From positions 1-17,832 of the forward strand of contig CAIOKL010000070.1 in NCBI GenBank assembly GCA_903858915.1: DNA of 17,832 nt. The letters are read 5' to 3'. Source of the DNA: an uncultured Alphaproteobacteria bacterium (lineage in GTDB: Bacteria; Pseudomonadota; Alphaproteobacteria; Rickettsiales; UBA1997). The notes under the pieces were generated by a model. That model worked only from the letters and a program-made list of their open reading frames with translations, was not told where the DNA came from and did not search any database. The translations under genes were made by a program, and so were the position numbers. Below are positions 7,454-15,720 of the stretch, one piece after another (position 1 is the first letter of the stretch; every line of letters begins with the position of its first letter).

Positions 7454-10108
7454 ATGGCGTCATTAATTGAAAAATCGCTTTTAAAAGTTGGTAACAAAAG
7501 TTATCAATATTTCTCATTACCTAACATCTCTAAAGAATTTAACATAAACATCAATAACTTACCTTTTAGTTTAAGAATTCTTTTAGAAAATCTTGTTCGC
7601 ACTTATTCCGATAAAAAAATTTTAAAAGAACATGCGATTGCAATCGTTGAATCCGTTAAAGATTCTTCAAAAAGAATCGAAATCGCTTTTTCACCGGCGC
7701 GAGTTTTAATGCAAGATTTTACCGGAGTTCCTGCCGTTGTTGATTTGGCAACTATGCGCGACGCGGTTAAAAAAATGAACAAGGATCCTAAAAAAATCAA
7801 TCCATTAGTTCCCGTTGATTTGGTCATTGATCACTCAGTTCAGGTTGATTTTTACGGCGATAAAAATGCTTTTGAAAAAAATGTCGATGCTGAATATGAA
7901 AGAAATAAAGAGCGATATGAATTTTTAAAATGGGCGCAAAAATCTTTTAACAACTTTCGCGTAGTTCCGCCGGGAACGGGTATTTGTCATCAAGTTAATC
8001 TTGAAAATTTGGCAAAAGTTGTGTGGACAAAATCGGAAGATAATCAAGAAGTTGCTTATTTCGACACTGTAGTTGGAACCGATAGCCACACCACCATGAT
8101 TAACGGTTTGGCGGTTTTAGGTTGGGGCGTTGGTGGCATTGAAGCCGAGGCGGCAATGTTGGGTCAAGCGGTTTCGATGTTAATTCCTGAAGTTATCGGC
8201 TTTAAATTGTTTGGAAATCTGCGCGAAGGCGTTACCGCGACGGATTTAGTTTTGACAATTACGCAAATTTTGCGCAAAAAAAGCGTCGTCGGAAAATTTG
8301 TAGAATTTTTTGGCGAAGGCGTTGCTAATTTGTCATTGGCGGACCGCGCCACAATCGCCAATATGGCGCCCGAATATGGCGCAACTTGCGGAATTTTTCC
8401 AATCGACAAAACTGCTCTCGATTATTTGTATTTAACGGGACGCAGTCAAGAAAATATTGATTTGGTTGAGCATTACGCCAAAGCTCAAGGAGTTTTCGTT
8501 GACTCTTCAAGTCAAGAATTACAATTTAGCGAAATTCTCGAATTGGATTTATCAAAAGTGGTTCCAAGTCTCGCTGGCCCTAAGCGTCCACAAGATAAAG
8601 TTGTGCTTGAAAAAGTAGCGGAATCTTTTGAAATTTTACAAAAAGAATTAAATATTTCTAATCATGAAGCGGTAAAAATACCCGAATTAAAAACCGAAAT
8701 TATCGATGGCGATATCGTTATCGGCGCCATCACCTCATGCACTAACACTTCGAATCCGTCAGTTTTAATCGGAGCGGGATTGCTTGTCAAAAAAGCCGTT
8801 GAGCTTGGTTTAAAAATCAACCCGCGTGTCAAAACTTCATTGGCTCCGGGATCGCAAGTTGTTTCCGAATATTTGAATAATTCGGGATTACAAAAATATC
8901 TCGATGAACTCGGTTTTAATGTTGTCGGATATGGTTGTACAACTTGTATTGGCAACTCTGGACCATTGCATAATAAAATTGAAGATGCCATCAAAGATAA
9001 TAATTTAGTTGTTGCTTCAGTTTTGTCGGGAAACCGCAATTTTGAAGGGCGCATTCACTCTTTGGTTAAGGCAAATTATTTAGCTTCGCCGGCTTTGGTT
9101 GTAGCTTATTGCTTAGCGGGAACCGTTAAAATTAATCTTGATAAAGATCCAATTGGCATCGATAAAAATGGCAATAAAATTTATTTAAAAGATATTTGGC
9201 CATTGAAATCCGAAATTGATGCGGTAATAAATCAACATGTTAATCGTGCAATTTTTTCGGCAAAATATGCCAATCTTTTTGAGGGCGATAAAATTTGGCA
9301 AAAAATTCAAGTCGAAAAATCCGATACTTATAAATGGGACTTGGAAAGCACTTATATCCGCTTGCCGAACTATTTCGATAATCTTCACAATGATAATGCC
9401 AAGGCCATTAAAAATGCTAAAATTTTAGCAATTTTTGGCGATTCAATCACCACCGATCACATTTCTCCGGCTGGCAATATCGCCAGTAATTCTCCCGCCA
9501 GTTCATATTTAAGCGAAAGAGGAGTTGAGAAAAAAGATTTTAATTCTTACGGTGCGCGACGCGGTAACCACGAAGTCATGATTCGCGGAACTTTTGCCAA
9601 TGTAAGAATTAAAAACGAAATGCTCGGAGGGTTGAAAGAGGGCGGTTTCACCAAAAATATCAATGGCGAAATAACTTCAATTTACGATTCAGCAATTTCT
9701 TATCAAAATAAAAATTCTTTGGTTATTTTCGCTGGCAAAGAATACGGCACGGGATCTTCTCGTGATTGGGCGGCGAAAGGTACATATTTGCTAGGCGTTA
9801 AGGCTGTTATCGCCGAAAGTTTTGAAAGAATTCATCGCTCTAACCTCATTGGCATGGGCGTTTTGCCGTTAATTTTCAAAGAAAATCACAATCGTAAAAC
9901 TTTAAATTTAAATGGTGATGAAGTAGTTGAAGTTTTAGGAATAGATTCTAATATTAAGCCAAGACAAGATTTAAAATGCATTATTCACAAAAAAGATGGT
10001 TCTAAAATTGAGCTTAATTTAACTTGTGGACTTGATACTGGCAATGAAGTTGAATATTTTAAATGTGGCGGTATTTTACAATTCGTTATTAACCAAATTA
10101 TAAATTAA
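7454..10108 (+). CDS. acnA: Aconitate hydratase A
   Basis: Isomerises citrate to isocitrate via cis-aconitate in the TCA cycle, using a [4Fe-4S] cluster in the cytoplasm. The 884 residues match AcnA/IRP-type aconitases. Cluster ligands are Cys429 (SCTNTSNP), Cys495 and Cys498 (GYGCTTCIGNSG), close to E. coli 435, 501 and 504. Substrate-binding stretches include VGTDSHTTMINGLAVLGWGVGGIEAEAAMLG split around residue 210-235, and GDSITTDHISPAGNI near 660. The swivel domain carries YGTGSSRDWAAKGTYLLGVK and the ESFERIHRSNLIGMG segment. All active-site motifs looked for are intact. The start has no Shine-Dalgarno. The stop is 2 bases before hpf, so the two genes are almost certainly co-transcribed. 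Confidence 0.98.
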   Translation: MASLIEKSLLKVGNKSYQYFSLPNISKEFNININNLPFSLRILLENLVRTYSDKKILKEHAIAIVESVKDSSKRIEIAFSPARVLMQDFTGVPAVVDLATMRDAVKKMNKDPKKINPLVPVDLVIDHSVQVDFYGDKNAFEKNVDAEYERNKERYEFLKWAQKSFNNFRVVPPGTGICHQVNLENLAKVVWTKSEDNQEVAYFDTVVGTDSHTTMINGLAVLGWGVGGIEAEAAMLGQAVSMLIPEVIGFKLFGNLREGVTATDLVLTITQILRKKSVVGKFVEFFGEGVANLSLADRATIANMAPEYGATCGIFPIDKTALDYLYLTGRSQENIDLVEHYAKAQGVFVDSSSQELQFSEILELDLSKVVPSLAGPKRPQDKVVLEKVAESFEILQKELNISNHEAVKIPELKTEIIDGDIVIGAITSCTNTSNPSVLIGAGLLVKKAVELGLKINPRVKTSLAPGSQVVSEYLNNSGLQKYLDELGFNVVGYGCTTCIGNSGPLHNKIEDAIKDNNLVVASVLSGNRNFEGRIHSLVKANYLASPALVVAYCLAGTVKINLDKDPIGIDKNGNKIYLKDIWPLKSEIDAVINQHVNRAIFSAKYANLFEGDKIWQKIQVEKSDTYKWDLESTYIRLPNYFDNLHNDNAKAIKNAKILAIFGDSITTDHISPAGNIASNSPASSYLSERGVEKKDFNSYGARRGNHEVMIRGTFANVRIKNEMLGGLKEGGFTKNINGEITSIYDSAISYQNKNSLVIFAGKEYGTGSSRDWAAKGTYLLGVKAVIAESFERIHRSNLIGMGVLPLIFKENHNRKTLNLNGDEVVEVLGIDSNIKPRQDLKCIIHKKDGSKIELNLTCGLDTGNEVEYFKCGGILQFVINQIIN

Positions 10109-10110
10109 TT

Positions 10111-10722
10111 ATGCAAATCAGAGTTCTAGGTTCTAATGTCGAAACTGGAGAAGCTCTTACACAATATGTTCAAGAGCATCTCGATAAAACAGTTAAAAAA
10201 TTTTTTGATAAAGCCGTAAATTCGGAAGTTCATTTTAAAAAAGATGGTCAGTTATTCAAAGTAGTTTTAATCATTAATGAAGGTGTTAAAAGAGGGCTTG
10301 TTATTAAATCTGACGGTGATGCCGGCGATGCATACGGAGCCTTTAACGAAGCTTTAAAAAAAGCCGAATCGCAACTTAGAAGATATCGTAATCGCATCAA
10401 AGATTATCGCGCTCAAGGTGGCATAAAAAATATTGAGCCGGATTACAAAACTTTAAATGCTACGAAATATGTTCTTCCGCCGTTGCCTTACAACATTTTT
10501 AACGAAATGGAAACCACCGAAGAAGAAAAACCAAGTGAAAATCACAAAGTAGTTTCTGAAAAAAATACTGAAATTGAAACTTTATCGATTGATGAAGCCA
10601 TCATGAAAATGGACTTGGCAAATCTTCCGGCTCTAGTATTCATCAATAATAAAAACAACAGATTAAATGTGGTTTATCATCGTAAAGATGGTTTTATATC
10701 ATTAGTCGATCCGCAAGTTTAA
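10111..10722 (+). CDS. hpf: Ribosome hibernation promoting factor, long form
   Basis: Binds the 30S subunit under starvation and, in the long form, dimerises 70S ribosomes into 100S particles. At 203 residues it has both parts of long HPF. The N-terminal S30AE domain (about 1-100) has basic helices such as ALKKAESQLRRYRNRIKDY. A variable acidic linker (about 120-150) follows, then a C-terminal dimerisation domain (about 150-203) with MDLANLPALVFINNKNNRLNVVYHRKDGFISLVDP in two runs; its VVYHRKDG core matches the usual VYRRKDG. The gene begins 2 bases after acnA without a Shine-Dalgarno, suggesting coupled expression. In many proteobacteria hpf is near rpoN or ptsN; here it sits between acnA and rpsU. 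Confidence 0.95.
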   Translation: MQIRVLGSNVETGEALTQYVQEHLDKTVKKFFDKAVNSEVHFKKDGQLFKVVLIINEGVKRGLVIKSDGDAGDAYGAFNEALKKAESQLRRYRNRIKDYRAQGGIKNIEPDYKTLNATKYVLPPLPYNIFNEMETTEEEKPSENHKVVSEKNTEIETLSIDEAIMKMDLANLPALVFINNKNNRLNVVYHRKDGFISLVDPQV

Positions 10723-10733
10723 TAATATAATTT

Positions 10734-10752
10734 GTGCAATAAATTTTTGCAC
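10734..10752. repeat. Inverted repeat in the hpf-rpsU gap
   Basis: GTGCAA (10734-10739) and TTGCAC (10747-10752) can form a 6-base-pair hairpin with a 7-base loop. It follows a TATAAT at 10726-10731 that has no clear -35 box. No run of T follows, so it is not an obvious terminator. It might be part of the rpsU leader or an operator half-site pair. A chance origin is possible. Confidence 0.4.
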
Positions 10753-10777
10753 TTTAACAATAAAATATAGAGACCAA

Positions 10778-10785
10778 AAGGGGGT
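10778..10785 (+). promoter_or_regulatory. Strong Shine-Dalgarno of rpsU, the only one among the visible starts
   Basis: AAGGGGGT differs from the ideal AAGGAGGT at one base, where G can still wobble-pair with U of the usual anti-SD. Ten bases separate it from the ATG at 10796. None of the other eight visible starts (aroB, virB6-like, timA-like, acnA, hpf, NHL gene, gyrB, SPOR gene) has a recognisable purine-rich SD. The 16S rRNA 3' end is outside the window and is assumed to be standard. Confidence 0.8.
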
Positions 10786-10795
10786 AAATTTATAA

Positions 10796-10993
10796 ATGGA
10801 AGTTACGATTCAAGGTAAAAATGGAATTGAAATGGCTATTCGCGTTTTTAGAAAAAAAACTCAAAAAGAGGGTTTGGTAAAAGAATCTCGCAGAAGAAAC
10901 GAATTCGAAAAACCGTCTAAAAAAATTAAAAGAAAACAAGACGAAAGCGTTTCCAGAAGAAAAAAAGCTCGCAAAGGCGAGACTGTTTACTAA
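10796..10993 (+). CDS. rpsU: 30S ribosomal protein bS21
   Basis: Small basic protein of the 30S platform, next to the anti-Shine-Dalgarno end of 16S rRNA, needed for efficient initiation. The 65 residues fit S21 in length and pattern: an N-terminal strand (MEVTIQGKNGIEMAIRVF), KKTQKEGLVKESRRRNEFEKPS, and a basic helical tail rich in Lys/Arg, ending KARKGETVY. The ATG at 10796 is well fixed by the strong ribosome-binding site. The gene lies 73 bases after hpf and ends directly at a strong terminator. It may be transcribed with acnA-hpf and also from its own promoter. Confidence 0.95.
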   Translation: MEVTIQGKNGIEMAIRVFRKKTQKEGLVKESRRRNEFEKPSKKIKRKQDESVSRRKKARKGETVY

Positions 10994-11001
10994 AAAAGTC
11001 G

Positions 11002-11027
11002 GAGGGGTGTTTTTCACCCCTCTTTTT
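11002..11027 (+). terminator. Strong rho-independent terminator after rpsU
   Basis: GAGGGGTG (11002-11009) pairs perfectly with CACCCCTC (11015-11022) around a TTTTT loop and is followed by five T (11023-11027). The A run at 10992-10997 just upstream gives some symmetry but a GTC interrupts the pairing. It starts 9 bases after the rpsU stop codon. This is the most G/C-rich hairpin noticed in the window and probably ends the long tRNA-His to rpsU transcript. Confidence 0.95.
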
Positions 11028-11153
11028 AGTTTTAAGAAAGCATAAATTTATTACGGTTTACCGATATTTAATTTTTTCAAATTAAAAAGTTAAATAATCA
11101 AATTTTTAAATCAAACCGATTGGTTAAATAATAAAAATAATCCACATTTTTTG

Positions 11154-13109
11154 ATGATAAATGTAAGTCATAAAGACAAATCAATAATTTTGCTAATCGC
11201 CGTCGCGTTAATTTTTTTATGGTTAATTGTTTCGATTTTTTTTGCGATTTATAACAAAATAACATTCAACGCATCAGATTTAAATAAAATAAGTTTAATC
11301 GAAAAAAACAAATGGTTCAATGTCGTTGAGCCTCTTAAAAATTCCGACATTAAAGGCAAAATTGTTGTAATGCATTTTTGGAGTTATTCTTGTTCAAGTT
11401 GCATTGAATCAATTGAAAAATTAAAAGAACTCGATGCCAAAAATCCGGATTCATTGGTTATAATTGGCGTGCATAATCCGGTTTTTGATAATGAAAAAAA
11501 TTATAATTCGGTTAAAAAAGCGGTTATTCGCCACGAAATTTCTTATCCAGTTATTAATGATTCCGATTTAGAGTTGGCAAAAAAATTTAATATCAAAAAT
11601 AATCCAAGTTTTTTGATTTTTGGATTAAATGGAAAGGTTAATAAGAAATATGTTGGAAGCGATTCGATCGATAAGGTTATTAATTATACTCAAAAATTAA
11701 TTGATAAAAATAAATTTTCTATAAATCATTCGCAATTACCGATTGTTTTGGAAAAAAATATTAGCATTGCGAGTCTTCTCACTTCTCCAACCAAAATAAT
11801 TTATGCAGAAAAATTTTCTTATAAAGGTCGCGAATTTCCGGCATTCATAATTGCTAATAGCGGTCAAAATTCGGTGCTAATTTCTAACATGATGGGCGAG
11901 ATAATTTTAAAAATCGGAAGTGGCTTGAGGGGCATGGTTGATGGCGATGTAGCCGAAGCAAGATTTTCATATCCGCAAGGAATATTGTATGATAATAAAA
12001 ATCTTTATATTGCCGACACGGGCAATAATTCTCTAAGATTTGTTGATTTAGAAACCCAAAAAGTTAAAACCATAATTGGCTCGGGAGAGCAGGGCGACGC
12101 GGTTCAAGTTAAAAGAATCGATGCCAAAAATGTTGATTTATCGGCGCCAACCGATTTAGAATTTTTTCCGGATAAATCAAATATCGCCATTAGCAATTCT
12201 GGAACCAATCAAATTTTAGTTTTTGACATAAAAAACAAAAGCATATCAATCCTTGTGGGCAATGGCGATAGGGGTGAGGATGATGGAATTTATCCAGAAA
12301 ATTCTCTTGCGCAAACTGCCGATATGGCGGTTTACAGCGGTAAACTTTATTTTGTCGACGGTCCAACTTCAAATCTTAGAGTCGCTAATAAGGATGGAGT
12401 TTTAAAAACTCTTTACAGCAACAAAACTTCGAAAAAATTACAAAATCCGAGAGGTTTAATTGTTGACGATACCGGAGCTTATATTTCTGATAGCTTCAAT
12501 CATGTTATTCGTAAATATGATTTTAACTCGCAACAGCTCAATACTCTTTATGGATATTCTAGAGGCGAAGATGTCGGTGCTAAAACTACCTTTGACGAGC
12601 CGAGCGGATTGGTGGCAATTATTGATAAACTTTATGTTGTTGATACAAATAACAATCGTGTGCTTGCGGTCAACAGAGCGAGCGGTTCATCGACTCTACT
12701 TGATTTAATTCCACCGCAAAAATTATACAAAGAAACTTTTGTGGAATATCTTCCAAATTTACAAAAATCGCAAGATATTTTTGTAAAACCAGACTCCGAA
12801 ATTGGCGTGAAAATTAATGTTAAGCAAGGCTGGAAAATCAATCAAATTGGTCCAAGTTTTATAAATTTATTGGAATTAAAAGATGAAAAAAATGCTACCT
12901 TAATTGCCAGTTTTGATTGGAATGCAATTCTGCAAAAAAGAATCGACTTTTTAAAATTAAAAAAAGATCAAGAATATTTATTGCAAGGAAAAATTTATTT
13001 TTGTCGCAATACCATAAATTCATTGTGTTATATCAAGAGTTATGAGCAGAAAATTATCCCAAAAGACGATTCGCAAATTACTCAAATTGAAGTTGATATC
13101 GGTCAATAA
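11154..13109 (+). CDS. Membrane-anchored thioredoxin-like/NHL beta-propeller protein
   Basis: Probable periplasmic, membrane-tethered redox protein resembling NHLRC2-type thioredoxin-NHL fusions; the substrate is unknown. From ATG 11154 there are 651 residues. An N-terminal anchor helix (about 10-34) is followed by a thioredoxin/TlpA-like fold (about 45-185) with MHFWSYSCSSCIESIEKL, where Cys80 and Cys83 form a CSSC pair in place of the CGPC of thioredoxin. The cis-proline segment is probably KNNPSFLIFG. A propeller region (about 210-535) has NHL signatures such as LYIADTGNNSLR (from about 284), AYISDSFNHVIRKYD (about 442) and LYVVDTNNNRVLAV (about 493). The last 110 residues form a separate region of unknown fold with two more cysteines. 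A TTG at 11151 is an alternative start. No Shine-Dalgarno. It follows the rpsU terminator, so it must have its own promoter, which was not identified. Confidence 0.8.
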   Translation: MINVSHKDKSIILLIAVALIFLWLIVSIFFAIYNKITFNASDLNKISLIEKNKWFNVVEPLKNSDIKGKIVVMHFWSYSCSSCIESIEKLKELDAKNPDSLVIIGVHNPVFDNEKNYNSVKKAVIRHEISYPVINDSDLELAKKFNIKNNPSFLIFGLNGKVNKKYVGSDSIDKVINYTQKLIDKNKFSINHSQLPIVLEKNISIASLLTSPTKIIYAEKFSYKGREFPAFIIANSGQNSVLISNMMGEIILKIGSGLRGMVDGDVAEARFSYPQGILYDNKNLYIADTGNNSLRFVDLETQKVKTIIGSGEQGDAVQVKRIDAKNVDLSAPTDLEFFPDKSNIAISNSGTNQILVFDIKNKSISILVGNGDRGEDDGIYPENSLAQTADMAVYSGKLYFVDGPTSNLRVANKDGVLKTLYSNKTSKKLQNPRGLIVDDTGAYISDSFNHVIRKYDFNSQQLNTLYGYSRGEDVGAKTTFDEPSGLVAIIDKLYVVDTNNNRVLAVNRASGSSTLLDLIPPQKLYKETFVEYLPNLQKSQDIFVKPDSEIGVKINVKQGWKINQIGPSFINLLELKDEKNATLIASFDWNAILQKRIDFLKLKKDQEYLLQGKIYFCRNTINSLCYIKSYEQKIIPKDDSQITQIEVDIGQ

Positions 13110-13133
13110 AAATTCTTTAAAATTTTTTTAAAA

Positions 13134-13163
13134 AAACTTAAAAAATCACTTCTTTTTTAAGTT
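13134..13163 (+). repeat. A/T-rich inverted repeat after the NHL gene
   Basis: AAACTTAAAAA (13134-13144) pairs with TTTTTAAGTTT (13153-13163), 11 base pairs around an 8-base loop. Only one pair is G-C, and a T-poor sequence follows, so it would be a weak terminator at best. It lies between the NHL gene stop (13109) and gyrB, and could partly insulate gyrB. Confidence 0.4.
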
Positions 13164-13222
13164 TCTTCGCGATATAATTTCTGAGAATTTAAAATGCCAA
13201 ATTTATTCAATTAAAGTTGAAT

Positions 13223-13231
13223 TGGTATAAT
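13223..13231 (+). promoter_or_regulatory. Extended -10 promoter candidate for gyrB
   Basis: TGGTATAAT combines a perfect TATAAT (13226-13231) with the extended TGn motif (13223-13225). Transcription would begin near 13238, giving a leader of about 22 bases before the gyrB ATG. No good -35 box is present, which extended -10 promoters can tolerate. A second TATAAT at 13172-13177, also lacking a clear -35, is an alternative. Confidence 0.5.
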
Positions 13232-13259
13232 TTCTTAATCACCAAATTTCTAAAGCAAA

Positions 13260-15710
13260 ATGTCAAATAAAAAAGAAAATATTCAAGAAGAAATCATTGA
13301 AAATCAAGCGCAAGAATATGGCGCAGATTCAATTAAAGTTTTAAGAGGATTAGATGCGGTGCGTAAGCGCCCTGGAATGTATATCGGCGACACCGATGAT
13401 GGTAGCGGTTTGCACCACATGGTTTATGAAGTTGTCGATAACGCAATCGATGAAGCTTTGGCGGGACATTGCGACGAAGTTTTGGTGGCTTTAAATTCTG
13501 ATGGTTCGGTTACGGTTCGTGATAACGGGCGCGGAATTCCCGTCGATATTCACAAAGAAGAAGGCGTTTCGGCTGCCGAAGTTATTATGACGCAACTTCA
13601 CGCTGGCGGAAAATTTGATCAAAATTCTTATAAAATCTCGGGTGGTTTGCACGGTGTCGGTGTTTCGGTTGTAAACGCTCTTTCTGATTGGCTCGAGCTC
13701 AATATTTGGCGCGACGGCAAAGAATATTTTATGCGCTTCATTCATGGTGATGCCGAAGCTCCGCTTAAAACAATTGGCGATTCAAAAGGCAAAAAAGGTA
13801 CGCAAGTTAAATTCCATCCATCGAATCTAACTTTTAGCAATGTTTTGGAGTTTAATTATTCAACTCTCGAGCAAAGATTGCGCGAATTATCCTTTTTAAA
13901 TTCTGGTGTAAAAATTATTTTACAAGATCTTCGCGAAGAAGAGCCAAAAGAAATGATTTTATTCTACGAAGGCGGTGTTGAAGCTTATGTTAAATTTCTT
14001 GATAAAAGTAAAAATGCTCTTCATCCAACCATCACTCTAGAATCAGCTGATAAAACCAGTGGCATTAGTATGGAATTGGCGATGCAATGGAATGATAGTT
14101 ATCATGAAAATGTTTTATGTTTTACTAACAACATTCGTCAACGCGATGGCGGAACGCATCTTGCGGGCATGAAAGCGGCGCTTACTCGCACCATCAATAA
14201 TTACGCAAGTGAAAATAAGCTTTTCAAAAAAGATAAAATTGTTTTAAGTGGCGATGATGTTCGCGAAGGCTTAACGGCAGTTCTCTCGGTTAAAGTTCCC
14301 GATCCAAAATTCTCATCTCAAACTAAAGATAAACTTGTTTCTTCCGAAGTTAGAACCCATGTTGAAACTTGGGCAAATGATAAATTATCGCAATGGTTTG
14401 AAGAGCGCCCAAGCGATGCTCGCGCCATTGTTGGTAAAGCGGTTGAAGCGGCGCAAGCTCGTGAAGCGGCGCGCAAAGCTCGCGAATTAACTCGTCGTAA
14501 ATCAGTTTTAGAAATTTCAAGCTTGCCAGGAAAATTGGCGGATTGCCAAGAAAAAGATCCGGCATTAAGTGAAATTTTTATTGTCGAAGGAAACTCGGCG
14601 GGCGGTTCTGCAAAGTCTGGACGCAATCGTAAATTCCAAGCAATTTTGCCAATTCGTGGTAAAATTTTAAATGTCGAAAGAGCGCGTTTTGATAAAATGT
14701 TATCTTCGACTGAAATCGGCACAATCATTATCGCTCTAGGTACGGGAATTGGTCTCGAAGATTTTGACCCTTCGAAAATTCGTTATCATAAAATTATTAT
14801 CATGGCCGATGCCGATGTCGATGGTTCGCACATTCGCACGCTATTACTTACATTTTTCTTCCGCCATATGCCAAAATTAATTGAATATGGTTATCTTTAC
14901 ATTGCACAACCGCCACTCTACAAAATCAAAAAAGGTAGCAGTGAAGTTTATGTAAAAAATGAACAAGCTTTGCAAAATTATATTATTCAAAATGCCACCA
15001 ATAATGCTATTTTGAAATCAAAAGCCGGAGATAGAGCGGGAGCTGATTTGCATGATTTTGTGGTTAAGTTAACAAAATTTTCTCATTTAATTTCTTCGCT
15101 TTCACGCATAATTCCGGCAGATATTTCTGAAAATTTAGCCTTGGCAAACGCTTTCGATAAATCGTGGATTGATGATTCTGCAAAAACCAAAACTTTAATT
15201 AAAAAAATTGAAAAAGTTTTTGGTGAAAATGTTGATGAACAAACCTCGTGGAGTTGCGTCATTACTGAAGCTAACGATATTGAATTAATTCGCGAAACTC
15301 GTGGCGTAAAAACTAATTTCATCGTAAAAAAAGCGCATTTAGATATGCCAGAAGTGGCAGTTTTGGCGCAAATTGTTGAACAAATTGGCGATGATTTTGT
15401 GAGTGCTTTAAAATTCATTCGCGGTGAAGAAGAAAAATCTTCAAATCGTCCGATGGAGCTTTTGAATATTATTCTTGAAGCTGGCAAAAAAGGCGTTTCA
15501 ATTCAAAGGTTTAAAGGTTTGGGTGAAATGAACGCCGAACAACTTTGGGAAACAACGCTTGATCCAGCAAATCGTACTTTATTGCAAGTTAAAATTGACC
15601 AATTCGACGAAGCCGATCAAACCTTCTCAATCCTGATGGGAAATGTCGTTGAACCGCGTCGTGATTTTATCCAAGAAAATGCTTTAAAAGTTATTAATTT
15701 GGATGTTTAA
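13260..15710 (+). CDS. gyrB: DNA gyrase subunit B
   Basis: ATPase subunit of gyrase, which introduces negative supercoils with GyrA. The 816 residues match proteobacterial GyrB. The GHKL ATPase has catalytic Glu57 and Asn61 (EVVDNAIDEA), Asp88 (DNGRGIP) and GGLHGVGVSVVNALS near 127-141. The transducer domain spans roughly 235-420. The TOPRIM domain begins with IVEGNSAGGSAKSGR, catalytic Glu443, and DADVDG with Asp517, 519 and 521. The tail has IQRFKGLGEMNAEQLWE and DPANRTLLQV. Numbering runs 19 ahead of E. coli in TOPRIM. Residue 445 is Asn where E. coli has Asp426, a quinolone-resistance position. The insertion between TOPRIM halves (about 580-700) is family-typical. The ATG has no Shine-Dalgarno. 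GyrB is favoured over ParE by length and by FQAILPIRGKILNVERARFDKML. Confidence 0.97.
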   Translation: MSNKKENIQEEIIENQAQEYGADSIKVLRGLDAVRKRPGMYIGDTDDGSGLHHMVYEVVDNAIDEALAGHCDEVLVALNSDGSVTVRDNGRGIPVDIHKEEGVSAAEVIMTQLHAGGKFDQNSYKISGGLHGVGVSVVNALSDWLELNIWRDGKEYFMRFIHGDAEAPLKTIGDSKGKKGTQVKFHPSNLTFSNVLEFNYSTLEQRLRELSFLNSGVKIILQDLREEEPKEMILFYEGGVEAYVKFLDKSKNALHPTITLESADKTSGISMELAMQWNDSYHENVLCFTNNIRQRDGGTHLAGMKAALTRTINNYASENKLFKKDKIVLSGDDVREGLTAVLSVKVPDPKFSSQTKDKLVSSEVRTHVETWANDKLSQWFEERPSDARAIVGKAVEAAQAREAARKARELTRRKSVLEISSLPGKLADCQEKDPALSEIFIVEGNSAGGSAKSGRNRKFQAILPIRGKILNVERARFDKMLSSTEIGTIIIALGTGIGLEDFDPSKIRYHKIIIMADADVDGSHIRTLLLTFFFRHMPKLIEYGYLYIAQPPLYKIKKGSSEVYVKNEQALQNYIIQNATNNAILKSKAGDRAGADLHDFVVKLTKFSHLISSLSRIIPADISENLALANAFDKSWIDDSAKTKTLIKKIEKVFGENVDEQTSWSCVITEANDIELIRETRGVKTNFIVKKAHLDMPEVAVLAQIVEQIGDDFVSALKFIRGEEEKSSNRPMELLNIILEAGKKGVSIQRFKGLGEMNAEQLWETTLDPANRTLLQVKIDQFDEADQTFSILMGNVVEPRRDFIQENALKVINLDV

Positions 15711-15720
15711 TTCCGCAATA

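Noticed and set aside
8662..9054. Antisense open frame of 130 codons within acnA, and similar ones in gyrB
   Set aside because: Their sequences resemble no known protein and they mirror the codon bias of strongly supported genes on the other strand.
13260..15710. ParE instead of GyrB
   Set aside because: Length over 800 residues, the long TOPRIM insertion and the LNVERARFDKML segment favour GyrB.
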